Of a DNA stretch of 64,000 nt, positions 1-8,083 are shown in pieces. Every line of letters begins with the position of its first letter. The stretch's first letter is position 1. The notes beneath the pieces were generated by a model, which had not been told where the DNA came from, did no database searches, and saw only the letters and a list, made by a program, of their open reading frames with translations. Source of the DNA: RGIG3102 sp964369975 (GTDB lineage: Bacteria > Bacillota > Clostridia > Oscillospirales > Ruminococcaceae); the NCBI GenBank assembly GCA_964369975.1, contig CAYJFZ010000001.1, positions 1 to 64,000 on the forward strand, given 5' to 3'. The translations under genes and the position numbers were made by a program.

Positions 1-132
1 TCTGTCTTCTCTTGGTTTTCTGTCAGCGAAATTTCTGTCTTCTCTTGGTTTTCTGTCTTTGAAATCTCTATCTTCTCTTGGTTTTCTATCTTTGAAATCT
101 CTATCTTCTCTTGGTTTTCTATCTCTATTATT
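1..132 (-). repeat. Four 33-bp tandem repeats in helicase tail
   Basis: Four head-to-tail copies of a 33-bp unit start at 1, 34, 67 and 100. On the minus strand each encodes an 11-residue unit ending in DRKPREDR; the first three residues vary (NNR, DFK, DFK, NFA). They form the basic, charged C-terminal tail of the DEAD-box helicase and run off the left edge, so the copy number is unknown. Confidence 0.95.
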
Positions 133-1338
133 TCTATTATCTTTAGAGTTTCTTTGTCTGTTTTGTCCTCTATTCCTTTGTGAAGAAGTATCATTAATTA
201 TAGCTTGATTATCATCTTCTACAGTTTCAAGGCTTAAAGGAGTTATATCACTTTTAGTTAATCTAATAATATCATCTAATAGGCCTTTTTGTCTTTTGCC
301 TTGTAGGAAAGTAACACTTATGCCTTCTTTACCTGCTCTTGCAGTTCTGCCTATTCTATGCACATAGTATTCTGTTTGTTGTGGTACATCATAGTTTACA
401 ACAGCTTGAATATCATTAACATCTATACCTCTTGCAGCAACATCAGTAGCTACTAAAACGAATTTTTTACTACCTCTAAAGTCTTTCATAACTTTATCGC
501 GTTCTCTTTGGCGCATATCGCCGTGCAAGCCTTTTGCTTTTATTCCTTTATCGTTTAACTGCTCTACTAATTCATCTACCATTTTTTTAGTATTAGTAAA
601 TACTATTGATAAGTCGATGTTCTTTTCTCTTAAAAAAGCAACTAAGGTATCGTTTTTCCTACCTCTTTTACAGTTTATATAATATTGTTTTATAGCATCA
701 ACTGTCATTTGCTTTGACTCTACTTCAACTAAAACAGGATCTTTTTGATAGTTATTTACTATATCCATAATTTCTTTTGGCATAGTAGCTGAGAATAAAA
801 TAGTTTGTCTTTCATTAGGCATTGTATCTAATATATCTTCTATATCATCACGAAAGCCCATGTTTAACATTTCATCCGCTTCATCTAAAACTACCATTTT
901 AATATTAGAAAGTTTGATTGTTTTTCTTCTTAAATGGTCTAATATTCTCCCTGGTGTTCCTACTACTATGTGAGCGCCCTGTCTTAATAGTGGAATCTGC
1001 CTTGCGATAGGCTGGCCACCATATACTGCTATTGTTTTAACTCCGTTTGTAAAGCGAGTTAGCTTTCTTATTTCGTTTGTCGCTTGAACTGCAAGTTCCC
1101 TTGTTGGACATACTACTAATATTTGTGTGTTCTTCTTATTACCATCCACACACTGGATAGCTGGTATACCAAAGGCAACAGTTTTACCACTACCTGTTTG
1201 GCTTTTACCAATTACATCTAAGCCGTCTAAAATAAGCGGAATCGCTTTTTCTTGAATCTCTGTCGGCTTCTCAAAGCCCATCTCAACTAAGGCTTTTTTT
1301 AATGAGCTTTTAATCTCAAAATCAAAATTTTCTAACAT
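1..1338 (-). CDS. DEAD-box ATP-dependent RNA helicase (C-terminus cut)
   Basis: ATP-dependent RNA helicase that unwinds short RNA duplexes, in bacteria typically in ribosome assembly, mRNA decay or cold adaptation. 446 codons are visible. The Q motif lies near residues 22-34, Walker A SQTGSGKT at 46-53, DEAD at 152-155, SAT at 183-185 and HRIGRTAR at 327-334, so both RecA-like domains are complete. From about 385 the tail is Arg/Asn/Lys-rich and ends in four 11-residue repeats reaching the window edge, resembling the basic RNA-binding tails of CshA/DeaD-type helicases. The ATG at 1336-1338 follows an AGAGGAAA ribosome site. It is monocistronic, with its own promoter and a hairpin-bearing leader. 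The exact subfamily (CshA, DeaD/CsdA) cannot be fixed because the C-terminus is missing. Confidence 0.95.
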   Translation of the reverse strand, partial: MLENFDFEIKSSLKKALVEMGFEKPTEIQEKAIPLILDGLDVIGKSQTGSGKTVAFGIPAIQCVDGNKKNTQILVVCPTRELAVQATNEIRKLTRFTNGVKTIAVYGGQPIARQIPLLRQGAHIVVGTPGRILDHLRRKTIKLSNIKMVVLDEADEMLNMGFRDDIEDILDTMPNERQTILFSATMPKEIMDIVNNYQKDPVLVEVESKQMTVDAIKQYYINCKRGRKNDTLVAFLREKNIDLSIVFTNTKKMVDELVEQLNDKGIKAKGLHGDMRQRERDKVMKDFRGSKKFVLVATDVAARGIDVNDIQAVVNYDVPQQTEYYVHRIGRTARAGKEGISVTFLQGKRQKGLLDDIIRLTKSDITPLSLETVEDDNQAIINDTSSQRNRGQNRQRNSKDNRNNRDRKPREDRDFKDRKPREDRDFKDRKPREDRNFADRKPREDR

Positions 1339-1392
1339 TTTTTCCTCTTTTAGTATCTTATATCATACTCTCATCCATATTGCTCTCAATAC

Positions 1393-1426
1393 TTTTTAGC
1401 AGCCGCAATAAAAAAACTGCTAAAAA
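1393..1426 (-). promoter_or_regulatory. Hairpin in helicase 5' leader
   Basis: A perfect 10-bp stem, TTTTTAGCAG with CTGCTAAAAA, and a 14-nt loop lie in the roughly 95-nt untranslated leader between the promoter and the helicase start. Long structured leaders are known for cold-induced DEAD-box genes. The regulatory role here is inference. The stem has no run of U directly after it that would make it a clear terminator. Confidence 0.5.
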
Positions 1427-1441
1427 CAAAATAACTGATTC

Positions 1442-1470
1442 ATTATACTACACCGAGATAAAAAAGTAAA
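1442..1470 (-). promoter_or_regulatory. Sigma-A type promoter of helicase gene
   Basis: On the minus strand TTTACT, a 17-bp spacer and TATAAT. Transcription would start near 1435, about 95 nt before the helicase ATG. Confidence 0.75.
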
Positions 1471-1571
1471 GAAATATTTTATTAACTTTATTTTTTTGCT
1501 TTTTATTCTCATTTTTGTGTTATTTTTGTTTTAAAATCGACTATTATCCCAAAAGCCATTTTATTAAAGTT

Positions 1572-2330
1572 TTATAATTCAATTTCTAATGATACTGGGC
1601 AGTGGTCACTGCCTAAAACATCACTATGAATTCTGGCTTTTTTAATCTTGTCTTTTAGACTGTTTGACACTGTAAAATAATCTATACGCCAGCCCACATT
1701 CTTACTTCTTGCAGAAAAACGATAGCTCCACCAAGAATAAGCCTCTTCAAGGTCTGGATATAAATGCCTAAAGGTATCAATATTGCCACTTTCTAAAAAC
1801 CTTGTAAACTTTTCTCTTTCTTCATCAGAAAATCCTGGATTTTTTCTGTTTGTTTTTGGATTTTTTAAATCTATTTCATTATGAGCTACATTTAAGTCGC
1901 CACAAAGTATAACAGGCTTTGTTTTTGATAATTTTTCAATATAGCTTCTTAATTTATCCTCAAAGTCCATTCTATAGCTAAGCCTTGCTAATTTTTCTTG
2001 GCTGTTTGGAGTATAAGAAGTGATAAGATAAAAATCTTGCATTTCTAAAGTGATTAATCTTCCTTCATTATCTTCATAATCATCCATACCATACACAACA
2101 CTTAAAGGTGCGTGTTTTGTAAAAATAGCAGTGCCTGAATAGCCTTTTTTCACAGCACTATTCCAATATATTTTATACCCTTCAAGGTTTAAGTCAATTT
2201 GATCTGGTTGTAGTTTTGTCTCTTGCAAGCAAAAAAAGTCAGCATCTGTATCTTTGAAAAAATCTAAAAACCCTTTTGTGATACAAGCCCTAAGTCCATT
2301 TACATTCCAAGAATAAAGTTTATAATTCAT
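1572..2330 (-). CDS. exoA: Exodeoxyribonuclease III / AP endonuclease
   Basis: Mg2+-dependent AP endonuclease and 3'-5' exonuclease of base-excision repair, cytoplasmic. The 252-residue length is normal for the ExoA/Xth family. Family motifs are present: WNVNGLRA at the N-terminus, LQETK with the metal-binding Glu37, GDLNVAH in the middle and SDHCPV near the C-terminus (catalytic Asp242-His243 pair). The start has a clear ribosome site (AAGGAG, about 8 nt upstream). It is a single-gene unit in the same direction as the helicase, with about 230 bp between them. Confidence 0.97.
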   Translation of the reverse strand: MNYKLYSWNVNGLRACITKGFLDFFKDTDADFFCLQETKLQPDQIDLNLEGYKIYWNSAVKKGYSGTAIFTKHAPLSVVYGMDDYEDNEGRLITLEMQDFYLITSYTPNSQEKLARLSYRMDFEDKLRSYIEKLSKTKPVILCGDLNVAHNEIDLKNPKTNRKNPGFSDEEREKFTRFLESGNIDTFRHLYPDLEEAYSWWSYRFSARSKNVGWRIDYFTVSNSLKDKIKKARIHSDVLGSDHCPVSLEIEL

Positions 2331-2488
2331 TGTTTTCTCCTTTTATATTTGTGTACATTTATTTTATCATATAATTATACCATATTATACTAAAACTTAA
2401 TTAATCTTTTTTATTTTACAAAAAATTAACATTTTCATCTATTAAATATATCTAAATTTCGCTATGTGATTTCATAGAATATGCGTTA

Positions 2489-2518
2489 TTGACACATCGG
2501 CATTTTCTGGTGTATACT
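2489..2518 (+). promoter_or_regulatory. Promoter of DtxR-type regulator
   Basis: TTGACA, an 18-bp spacer and TATACT. The probable operator at 2516-2533 overlaps the end of the -10 box and the predicted start of transcription. Confidence 0.75.
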
Positions 2519-2533
2519 TATAGTTAGTTAAGT
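2516..2533 (+). promoter_or_regulatory. Candidate DtxR operator (autoregulatory)
   Basis: Imperfect 18-bp dyad, ACTTA at one end and TAAGT at the other, placed directly on the transcription start. It contains ATAGTTAGTTAA at 2520-2531, which matches the site at the feo promoter (45531-45542) at 11 of 12 positions. Position and similarity suggest repressor binding; assignment to the adjacent regulator is inference. Confidence 0.55.
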
Positions 2534-2555
2534 ATTACTATTAAAGGAGCTTTTT

Positions 2556-2921
2556 ATGAAACTATTAGAGTCTGCTGAAATGTATTTAGAGACAATTTAT
2601 GTCCTACAAGAACGCAATGGCAAGGTAAAGTCTGTCGATGTTGCCAATGAATTAAACTATTCAAAAGCGAGCGTTAGCATTGCCATGAAACAGCTTCGCG
2701 AAAACAATTACATAACTTTTAACGGCGATAATTCAATATCGCTATTGCCAACTGGCTTAGAAGTTGCTATAGCTGTTTATGAAAAACATGTTTTTTTAAC
2801 AAAAGCATTAATTAAAATGGGTGTTGACCCTATCACCGCTTCTCAAGATGCTTGCAGAATGGAGCATGTTATTTCAAAAGAAACTTTAGAAGCATTAAAA
2901 TCTTTCGTAGAAGAAAAATAA
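2556..2921 (+). CDS. DtxR-family iron-dependent transcriptional regulator
   Basis: Small metal-dependent DNA-binding repressor of 121 residues: a winged helix (about 1-65) plus the dimerisation/metal domain, without the SH3-like C-terminus of the corynebacterial protein. Met9, Cys100, Glu103 and His104 (context ACRMEH) align with DtxR Met10, Cys102, Glu105 and His106. MntR has Asp and Glu where this protein has Met9 and Cys100. This ligand set points to Fe(II) rather than Mn(II) sensing. His78 aligns with the ancillary-site histidine. It is a single gene with a strong promoter, a probable self-operator, an AAAGGAGC ribosome site and a shared terminator. The feoAB promoter in this window has a similar site. 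Family assignment is firm; iron preference is inferred from ligands. Confidence 0.9.
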   Translation: MKLLESAEMYLETIYVLQERNGKVKSVDVANELNYSKASVSIAMKQLRENNYITFNGDNSISLLPTGLEVAIAVYEKHVFLTKALIKMGVDPITASQDACRMEHVISKETLEALKSFVEEK

Positions 2922-2938
2922 TAAAGTATTAAAAAATC

Positions 2939-2972
2939 AAAAAAACAAAAATCTTTCGATTTTTGTTTTTTT
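2939..2972. terminator. Bidirectional terminator, regulator/asparaginase
   Basis: A 15-bp stem with a TTTC loop, flanked by A and T runs, sits between the converging regulator and asparaginase genes and can serve both. Confidence 0.85.
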
Positions 2973-2980
2973 ATTTTTAT

Positions 2981-3991
2981 TTAGAAATGTTTTTTAAGAG
3001 TAAATTCGCATTGAGTATAGCCTGCTAATTCTTTTTTATGATTGTAAACAGTTGGCCTGTGGTGATTTTCAAAGTCTTTCATATCTTCATTTGATATAAA
3101 GCCTAATTGTTTTAATACTTCTAAAACAACCGCTGTTTGAGTTGCTTCTTGACCATCATCAACTTTTAGCGCTATACCTAAGCCTTCTTTCATAAGACCT
3201 ACGATGCAGTAGCCAGCAGCGCCTCTTTTAATGAAAACTTCTCCTGGATATTTTTCCATTAATTTTTTCTCTAATTTATCGCTACCTGATACATTTTCAG
3301 GATAAGCCATAACCGCCTCTACTACTCTTTTTGCAATTTCGCCTCTATCTTTACCTAAAGTGTCTAAAGGGCGAGTCATACGAGCTGTACCGTAAGCAAA
3401 GTTTCTTACAGGCATTGCGTGAACAGGAACGCCACAGCCATCAAGGCCTACTACGATATCTTCTTTTGGATAACAGCAAACATCTGCTATCATTTCTAAT
3501 ATCCTTTGTTGGTGTGGATGTTCTACTTTATAATATGTATCTAAATCTTCTTTTAAATAATTTACTGCACTTAGCATACCTGTGTGTTTGCCTGAGCAGT
3601 TATTATAAGCTGGAGTTGGCACTTCGCCTTTTGCCATCATTTCTTTTGATGCCGCTGCACCTAAAGGATAGTGAGTTCCGCATTGTAAATGTTCTTCTTT
3701 TAAGCCTATTTTTTCTAAAAGATTCATCACTGTATCATAATGCAATTTTTCACCGTTGTGTGAAGCACAGATTTGCGCTAATTCTTGCTGTGTGAAATTG
3801 TAAGCGTCTACTGCGCCAACTTCCACAGGGACCATTGCCTGCACTAACTTAATAGAGGAGCGAGAATAAGCCATATACTCAGGATTACCTGCTGAATATA
3901 ATAGTCTTCCTGTTTCATCAGTTACTGCGATGTGACCTGTTGCAAAGGTGTCTAATAAGTCACCTCTGTATGTTTTTGTCAAAATTTCCAT
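2981..3991 (-). CDS. Zinc-type L-asparaginase (Asparaginase_II family)
   Basis: Hydrolyses L-asparagine to aspartate and ammonia. The 336-residue protein belongs to the PF06089 family, unrelated to E. coli AnsA/AnsB. Rhizobium etli ReAV is the structural model: its Ser48, Lys51 and zinc ligands Cys135, Lys138 and Cys189 correspond here, three residues earlier, to Ser45, Lys48, Cys132, Lys135 and Cys186 (contexts SRSSIK, NNCSGKH, LDGCGVP). The active site is therefore complete. The start is preceded by a GGAGAG ribosome site. It converges on the DtxR-type gene and shares its terminator. No operon partner is visible. Confidence 0.9.
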   Translation of the reverse strand: MEILTKTYRGDLLDTFATGHIAVTDETGRLLYSAGNPEYMAYSRSSIKLVQAMVPVEVGAVDAYNFTQQELAQICASHNGEKLHYDTVMNLLEKIGLKEEHLQCGTHYPLGAAASKEMMAKGEVPTPAYNNCSGKHTGMLSAVNYLKEDLDTYYKVEHPHQQRILEMIADVCCYPKEDIVVGLDGCGVPVHAMPVRNFAYGTARMTRPLDTLGKDRGEIAKRVVEAVMAYPENVSGSDKLEKKLMEKYPGEVFIKRGAAGYCIVGLMKEGLGIALKVDDGQEATQTAVVLEVLKQLGFISNEDMKDFENHHRPTVYNHKKELAGYTQCEFTLKKHF

Positions 3992-4113
3992 AAAAAAGCT
4001 CTCCTTAAAAAAAATTATTTGATACTTTAACTATACCATATTTAAAATAAAATTAAACTGATTAAATAGCCTAATTTTTAATGTGTTTTTTATGCAAATA
4101 CAATAAATATGAA

Positions 4114-5271
4114 TTAATCGATGTTTTCACTTACCGCTTTTTTTATTAACAGTAAAGAAAGCATCGCTAAAACTAAGATAGCAATTATAAAACAAATAGT
4201 TAAATCATAATTATTAAAATAATCATAGGCTAAAGCGTATAAAGGCATAAAAATACAAGCACCTAAAGGGTTTGCTATAAGTGTTTTTGAAAAGTTTGCT
4301 TTGTATTCATCTTTTGAAAAACTTTTTAGAGAAATTAAAGACGGTAAAACACCTAAAGAAGACATAATTACCCCATTAAAAAAGCAAGCAATTAATAATA
4401 TAGTATAGCTTTTTACAAAAAATAAAAACAATATCATAACGATTACGCCCACTACCATACTAATAAAGGCTGTTGTAATAGGATTAATTTTATCACTCAT
4501 ATAGCCTATTATTAATGCACCTATCGCACTACCCAGCATACAAACCAAAAGACAAATGCCCATATCATTTAATGAGTATCCCTCATTCTGCCCTAATACT
4601 GCAATATGCTGAGAAAAACTTACAAAGCTGGTAATCGCTAACACAAAAAAGCAAATTAAATAGAATTGTTTTGATAGTTTTACTTTATTTTCGCTTTTTT
4701 GTTTTATAGGTGTGTTTTTAATTTTTATAAATTTTGCCAATAATAAACTAATTACAAAAGATACACCCCCAAAGCTAATATACGCTACTCTAAACGAAAA
4801 AACAGATATAATATAGCTTAAAATCGGCTGTGCTACTGCTCCAATGATGCTTGTAGCACAAAGCATAACGCCCATATAAATCCCTTTTTTATCTTTATAA
4901 TTATCATTTACTATTATAGGGCCCATAAAATTTACTAAAACGCCAACGCCTATACCGATAGGCAAAGCTAATATATACCAAAAAATGATATTATTCATAA
5001 AGCCTAAAAGAAAAAAAGCACTGCTTTGCAAAATTATAGATATATAAATTACATTTTCTATTTTTATTTTTGTAAGGATTTTATTTATGCACAGTAAAGA
5101 AACCACGCTTGAAAAACTACTAAATGATAAATATAAAGCCTGATTTATAAGTTTTGTATTAAATTCATCTGCTAAGGCTTTAAAAAATAACCCTTGAGAA
5201 TTATTTATTATCGGCCCTGCAAAACCCCGAATTACAGAAAATGAAATTAAAATTAAAATACTATTTTTCAT
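4114..5271 (-). CDS. MFS transporter
   Basis: Integral membrane permease of 385 residues with about twelve hydrophobic segments and the usual charged loop near the middle (about 185-200) separating two six-helix halves. A short motif after the second helix (KILTKIKIENV) replaces the classic GxxxDRxGRR. The substrate cannot be told. It is a single gene with a weak ribosome site, diverging from the LytTR two-component operon with about 230 bp between. Confidence 0.8.
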   Translation of the reverse strand: MKNSILILISFSVIRGFAGPIINNSQGLFFKALADEFNTKLINQALYLSFSSFSSVVSLLCINKILTKIKIENVIYISIILQSSAFFLLGFMNNIIFWYILALPIGIGVGVLVNFMGPIIVNDNYKDKKGIYMGVMLCATSIIGAVAQPILSYIISVFSFRVAYISFGGVSFVISLLLAKFIKIKNTPIKQKSENKVKLSKQFYLICFFVLAITSFVSFSQHIAVLGQNEGYSLNDMGICLLVCMLGSAIGALIIGYMSDKINPITTAFISMVVGVIVMILFLFFVKSYTILLIACFFNGVIMSSLGVLPSLISLKSFSKDEYKANFSKTLIANPLGACIFMPLYALAYDYFNNYDLTICFIIAILVLAMLSLLLIKKAVSENID

Positions 5272-5390
5272 AATATTTATTTTAACAAATAATTAAAGCT
5301 TTATTCAAAAAGTATATTATGTTTATTATTACTTTAGACTCATATTATAGGTATTTTAAACACAATTGAGGCAATAATATATATTATTGT

Positions 5391-5419
5391 TTGACGATAT
5401 AATATTAATTTTGTAAAAT
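5391..5419 (+). promoter_or_regulatory. Promoter of LytTR/GHKL operon
   Basis: TTGACG, a 17-bp spacer and TAAAAT. The leader of about 75 nt that follows has a small hairpin (AGCAGT with ACTGCT, near 5453-5473) before the ACGAGGTAAG ribosome site. Confidence 0.75.
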
Positions 5420-5502
5420 TAAGTTGGGGAGAAATACTTTCTTTTCATTAAAGCAGTTTAAAAACTACTGCTAAAAATAAAAAAGTTTTACGAGGTAAGA
5501 TT

Positions 5503-6225
5503 ATGTTAAATATTGCGATTTGTGATGATGAAAAAATGTTTTGCTCGCAAATTGAAAGTATAATCTTAGAAAACAAAGAACAACTAAATCAAAACGCACT
5601 TAATATAGATATTTACTACGACGGTCTACCACTTTATAAAGCATTAAAAAACAACACAGAATACGATGTCATCTTCTTAGATATAGAGATGGCTGAATTA
5701 GACGGAATTAAGCTTGGGCATTTAATACGAGAAGATTTAAAAAATGAGGATACACAGATTGTGTATGTGTCCTCTAAGACTTCGTATGCCTTAGAATTAT
5801 TCCAAAATAGACCGTTAAACTTCTTAGTAAAGCCTGTGAAAGACCAAGATATAATAAATCAAATAAAAACATCAATAAAAATTCAAGATAAAAATAATTT
5901 AAATTTTGAGTTTTCTTATAATAAAGAACATTATAAAATAAGCTATAAAGACATTATGTATTTTGAAAGTGATAATAGAAAAATCAAAATCCATACTATT
6001 GATAACACCTATGAAATTTATGCAAAACTTTCAGATATTATAAAAGATTTGCCAGCCTTAGATTTTATAGAAATCCATAAATCTTTTATAGTCAACTACA
6101 AATTCATAAAACAAATTAACTACGATAGCCTTATACTAATTAACCAAACCCCACTTTCAATAAGTAGAAGCAGAAGAAAGCAAGTAAGAGAAATCTTACT
6201 AAAAAGAAAGAAGGGATTACATTGA
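5503..6225 (+). CDS. LytTR-family response regulator (AgrA/ComE/NatR type)
   Basis: DNA-binding response regulator of 240 residues. The receiver domain occupies about 1-120, with the acidic pocket DDE near residues 8-10 and the phospho-acceptor Asp in the FLDIEM motif (near 60), then a conserved Lys (VKP, near 109). The LytTR domain (about 140-235) has the FESDNRKIKIHT strand and the ending FIEIHKSFIVN. It overlaps the kinase start by 4 bp, so the two are translationally coupled. LytTR proteins bind pairs of 9-11-bp direct repeats one or two helical turns apart. Its targets are unknown; candidates are the downstream direct repeat at 7600-7631 and the ABC exporter. Confidence 0.93.
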   Translation: MLNIAICDDEKMFCSQIESIILENKEQLNQNALNIDIYYDGLPLYKALKNNTEYDVIFLDIEMAELDGIKLGHLIREDLKNEDTQIVYVSSKTSYALELFQNRPLNFLVKPVKDQDIINQIKTSIKIQDKNNLNFEFSYNKEHYKISYKDIMYFESDNRKIKIHTIDNTYEIYAKLSDIIKDLPALDFIEIHKSFIVNYKFIKQINYDSLILINQTPLSISRSRRKQVREILLKRKKGLH

Positions 6226-7478
6226 TTAATTTTTTAAGTATTGTAAGCTACATGCTCATCGTAGGCATTAGAATGCTTGTAAATATCAAGTTTCTTTCTG
6301 CCTTTTACTCTGGTGCAAAGAAAAATAAAGTTTTAAATATCATTATAATTTTATCCTACATTTCAGTTAGTACAATTAACTTTTTAGTGTATGATAATAT
6401 TTACTATTTTTACTTTATAAATGTTATGTTTATTATTTTTGCAACTTATATTTTTGATATAACTTTTCAAATACGGATAATTTCAGCCTTAGCTGCTACA
6501 ATTTTTACTATACTTTTTGATAGTATCGTTTTTAGAACTTTTATATTACTAACAGCGAAACCTTACTCACATTACTTTACAAATTTAATTATTTCTACTT
6601 TAATTTTGATTTTCGCTTATATATTCGATAGATATTTTACTTACAACGAAAATGATAATATAAGTTATTATCGCCTGCTTATAGTTTTAACAAGCCCACT
6701 TGCAAGCTTAATAATTTTTACAGTTATCTATATAAATGAAATATCTATTATAGGCGGTTTTTTAACTACCCTTTCTTTAATATTATTAAACTTTTTCACC
6801 TTTTATTCTTATTCACTTTTTACAAAGCTAACCAGAGCACAAGCTGAAAATGATGCTCTTGAAATATTGAATAACGGCTATAAAACGCAAATTGAAATAA
6901 TACAAAAATCAAGAGAAGACATCTTAGCTTTAAAGCATGATATGAAAAATCATATTTTAGCAAACTTACAATTAATTGAAAACAAAGAATACGAAACCTT
7001 AGAAGAAAATTTAAACTTTATGCAATCAACCCTTGAATCTTCTCGTGAGTGGTCGCATACTGAAAATAATATCATAGATGGTATTTTAAACTATAAGCTA
7101 TCTTATATTGATAATTTAGGTACTGATATAAACTGTACTATAAAACTGCCAACTGATGAATTTATGCCTCTTTTTGACTTGACTGTCATTTTTGGCAACT
7201 TACTTGATAATGTATACGAAGCTTTGCAAAGCAGTAAAAATAAAATTTTGGTTTTAGATGTACTTTATAGTAAGAATGTACTATACATTAATTGTAAAAA
7301 TACTTACTATAAAAAACCTATCCCGAGTGATGAGTTTTTTATCTCCACTAAAAATGATTCTAAAAAGCAGGGCCTTGGCTTAAAAAACATAAATAAGATA
7401 GTGCAAAAATATAATGGTGAATTAAACTTATCCGTTGATGATGAATTTTTTATAACAGATATTTTAATCTATTTATAG
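6222..7478 (+). CDS. Sensor histidine kinase, GHKL (AgrC/NatK-like)
   Basis: Membrane sensor kinase of 418 residues. The N-terminal half (about 1-200) holds about six membrane helices. A coiled linker carries the phosphorylation motif LKHDMKNHIL (about 238-247), and the C-terminal GHKL ATPase has an N box around VIFGNLLDNVYEAL and a G box KQGLGLKNI. It starts at a TTG that overlaps the response-regulator stop. No agrB- or agrD-like gene is adjacent, so a peptide-sensing role is not supported; NatK-like control of an exporter is an alternative. Confidence 0.92.
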   Translation: MINFLSIVSYMLIVGIRMLVNIKFLSAFYSGAKKNKVLNIIIILSYISVSTINFLVYDNIYYFYFINVMFIIFATYIFDITFQIRIISALAATIFTILFDSIVFRTFILLTAKPYSHYFTNLIISTLILIFAYIFDRYFTYNENDNISYYRLLIVLTSPLASLIIFTVIYINEISIIGGFLTTLSLILLNFFTFYSYSLFTKLTRAQAENDALEILNNGYKTQIEIIQKSREDILALKHDMKNHILANLQLIENKEYETLEENLNFMQSTLESSREWSHTENNIIDGILNYKLSYIDNLGTDINCTIKLPTDEFMPLFDLTVIFGNLLDNVYEALQSSKNKILVLDVLYSKNVLYINCKNTYYKKPIPSDEFFISTKNDSKKQGLGLKNINKIVQKYNGELNLSVDDEFFITDILIYL

Positions 7479-7490
7479 GATATAAAACAT

Positions 7491-7522
7491 AAAAAGAAGG
7501 ATTTTGTAAAATCCTTCTTTTT
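7491..7522 (+). terminator. Terminator of two-component operon
   Basis: A 15-bp near-continuous palindrome (AAAAAGAAGGATTTT and its complement, 2-nt spacer) just after the kinase stop, ending in a T run. Confidence 0.85.
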
Positions 7523-7599
7523 ATTACTATATTTCGCAATATTTGAATAAATGCTGAATAAAATAAAGATATTCTTGTTTTTTCTTTATTTTACGCAGA

Positions 7600-7631
7600 A
7601 TTCAACACTAAAGTATACATTATTCAACACT
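7600..7631. repeat. Direct repeat of 11 bp, 21-bp period
   Basis: ATTCAACACTA occurs at 7600-7610 and again at 7621-7631, exactly 21 bp apart (two helical turns). This geometry is typical of LytTR-domain binding sites, and the repeat lies about 120 bp after the LytTR operon. The half-site only partly fits the published LytTR consensus, so function is inference. Confidence 0.5.
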
Positions 7632-8035
7632 ATAAGGCACACAAGATAGCTTTATGCTATTATGTAGTTGGAAGAATACGCAATACTCTCTTCCTACAAT
7701 CGGTAAAATCAAGCTACTTTGAGTTTTATACTGTATTTTTTTAACAATTAAATATCGTTTTACTAATAATTTAAAAATTATTACACTAACTAACTTTACA
7801 TTTTATTAAAAACAACGCACTAAGCATCTTTCTAATTTACTTAAAACTAATATAGCTGACAATTAACTAAAATCTATGCTTACTACCTTTTTTACCTCTT
7901 ATTAAACATTTTGCTTAAAAACTTACTTAACATTCTCAAAATACCTTCACAATTTTGCTATCAACTTTATAAAGACGCACAATGAATTTTGCATAAAAAT
8001 AATAACATATAGTATCGGGTAGTTTGCATTTTATA

Positions 8036-8066
8036 AAAAAGGCTTGTAGTACATACAGGCCTTTTT
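8036..8066. terminator. Free-standing terminator-like hairpin
   Basis: A 13-bp stem (AAAAAGGCTTGTA with TACAGGCCTTTTT, one G.U pair), 5-nt loop, T runs on both strands. No gene ends here on either strand. It could stop read-through from the tRNA-Val array on the minus strand or end an unseen small transcript on the plus strand. Confidence 0.65.
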
Positions 8067-8083
8067 AATTATTAAAAAAAACA

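Larger units (their letters stand above)
7523..8083. other. Gene-poor AT-rich region
   Basis: About 560 bp without a credible gene. It holds an 11-bp direct repeat with 21-bp spacing (7600-7631), a possible hairpin with a GGAAGA/TCTTCC stem around 7670-7695, and a strong terminator-like hairpin at 8036-8066. The only short reading frames start without ribosome sites (27 codons at 7551 on the plus strand; 13- and 20-codon frames on the minus strand) and are not called. The free-standing terminator leaves room for a small RNA. Confidence 0.6.

Noticed and set aside
3331..3795. 154-codon plus-strand frame inside the asparaginase gene
   Set aside because: Antisense shadow of a complete enzyme gene; Leu- and Ser-rich composition without a ribosome site.
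7551..7634. 27-codon frame (starts MLNKIKIF) after the kinase gene, as a possible AgrD-like peptide
   Set aside because: No ribosome site, no conserved thiolactone Cys/Ser ring context, no acidic C-terminal tail, no agrB nearby; it also spans the direct repeats.
7850..7960. 13-codon cationic amphipathic frame on the minus strand (starts MLSKFLSK)
   Set aside because: Poor ribosome-site spacing and very short; AT-rich DNA yields such frames by chance.
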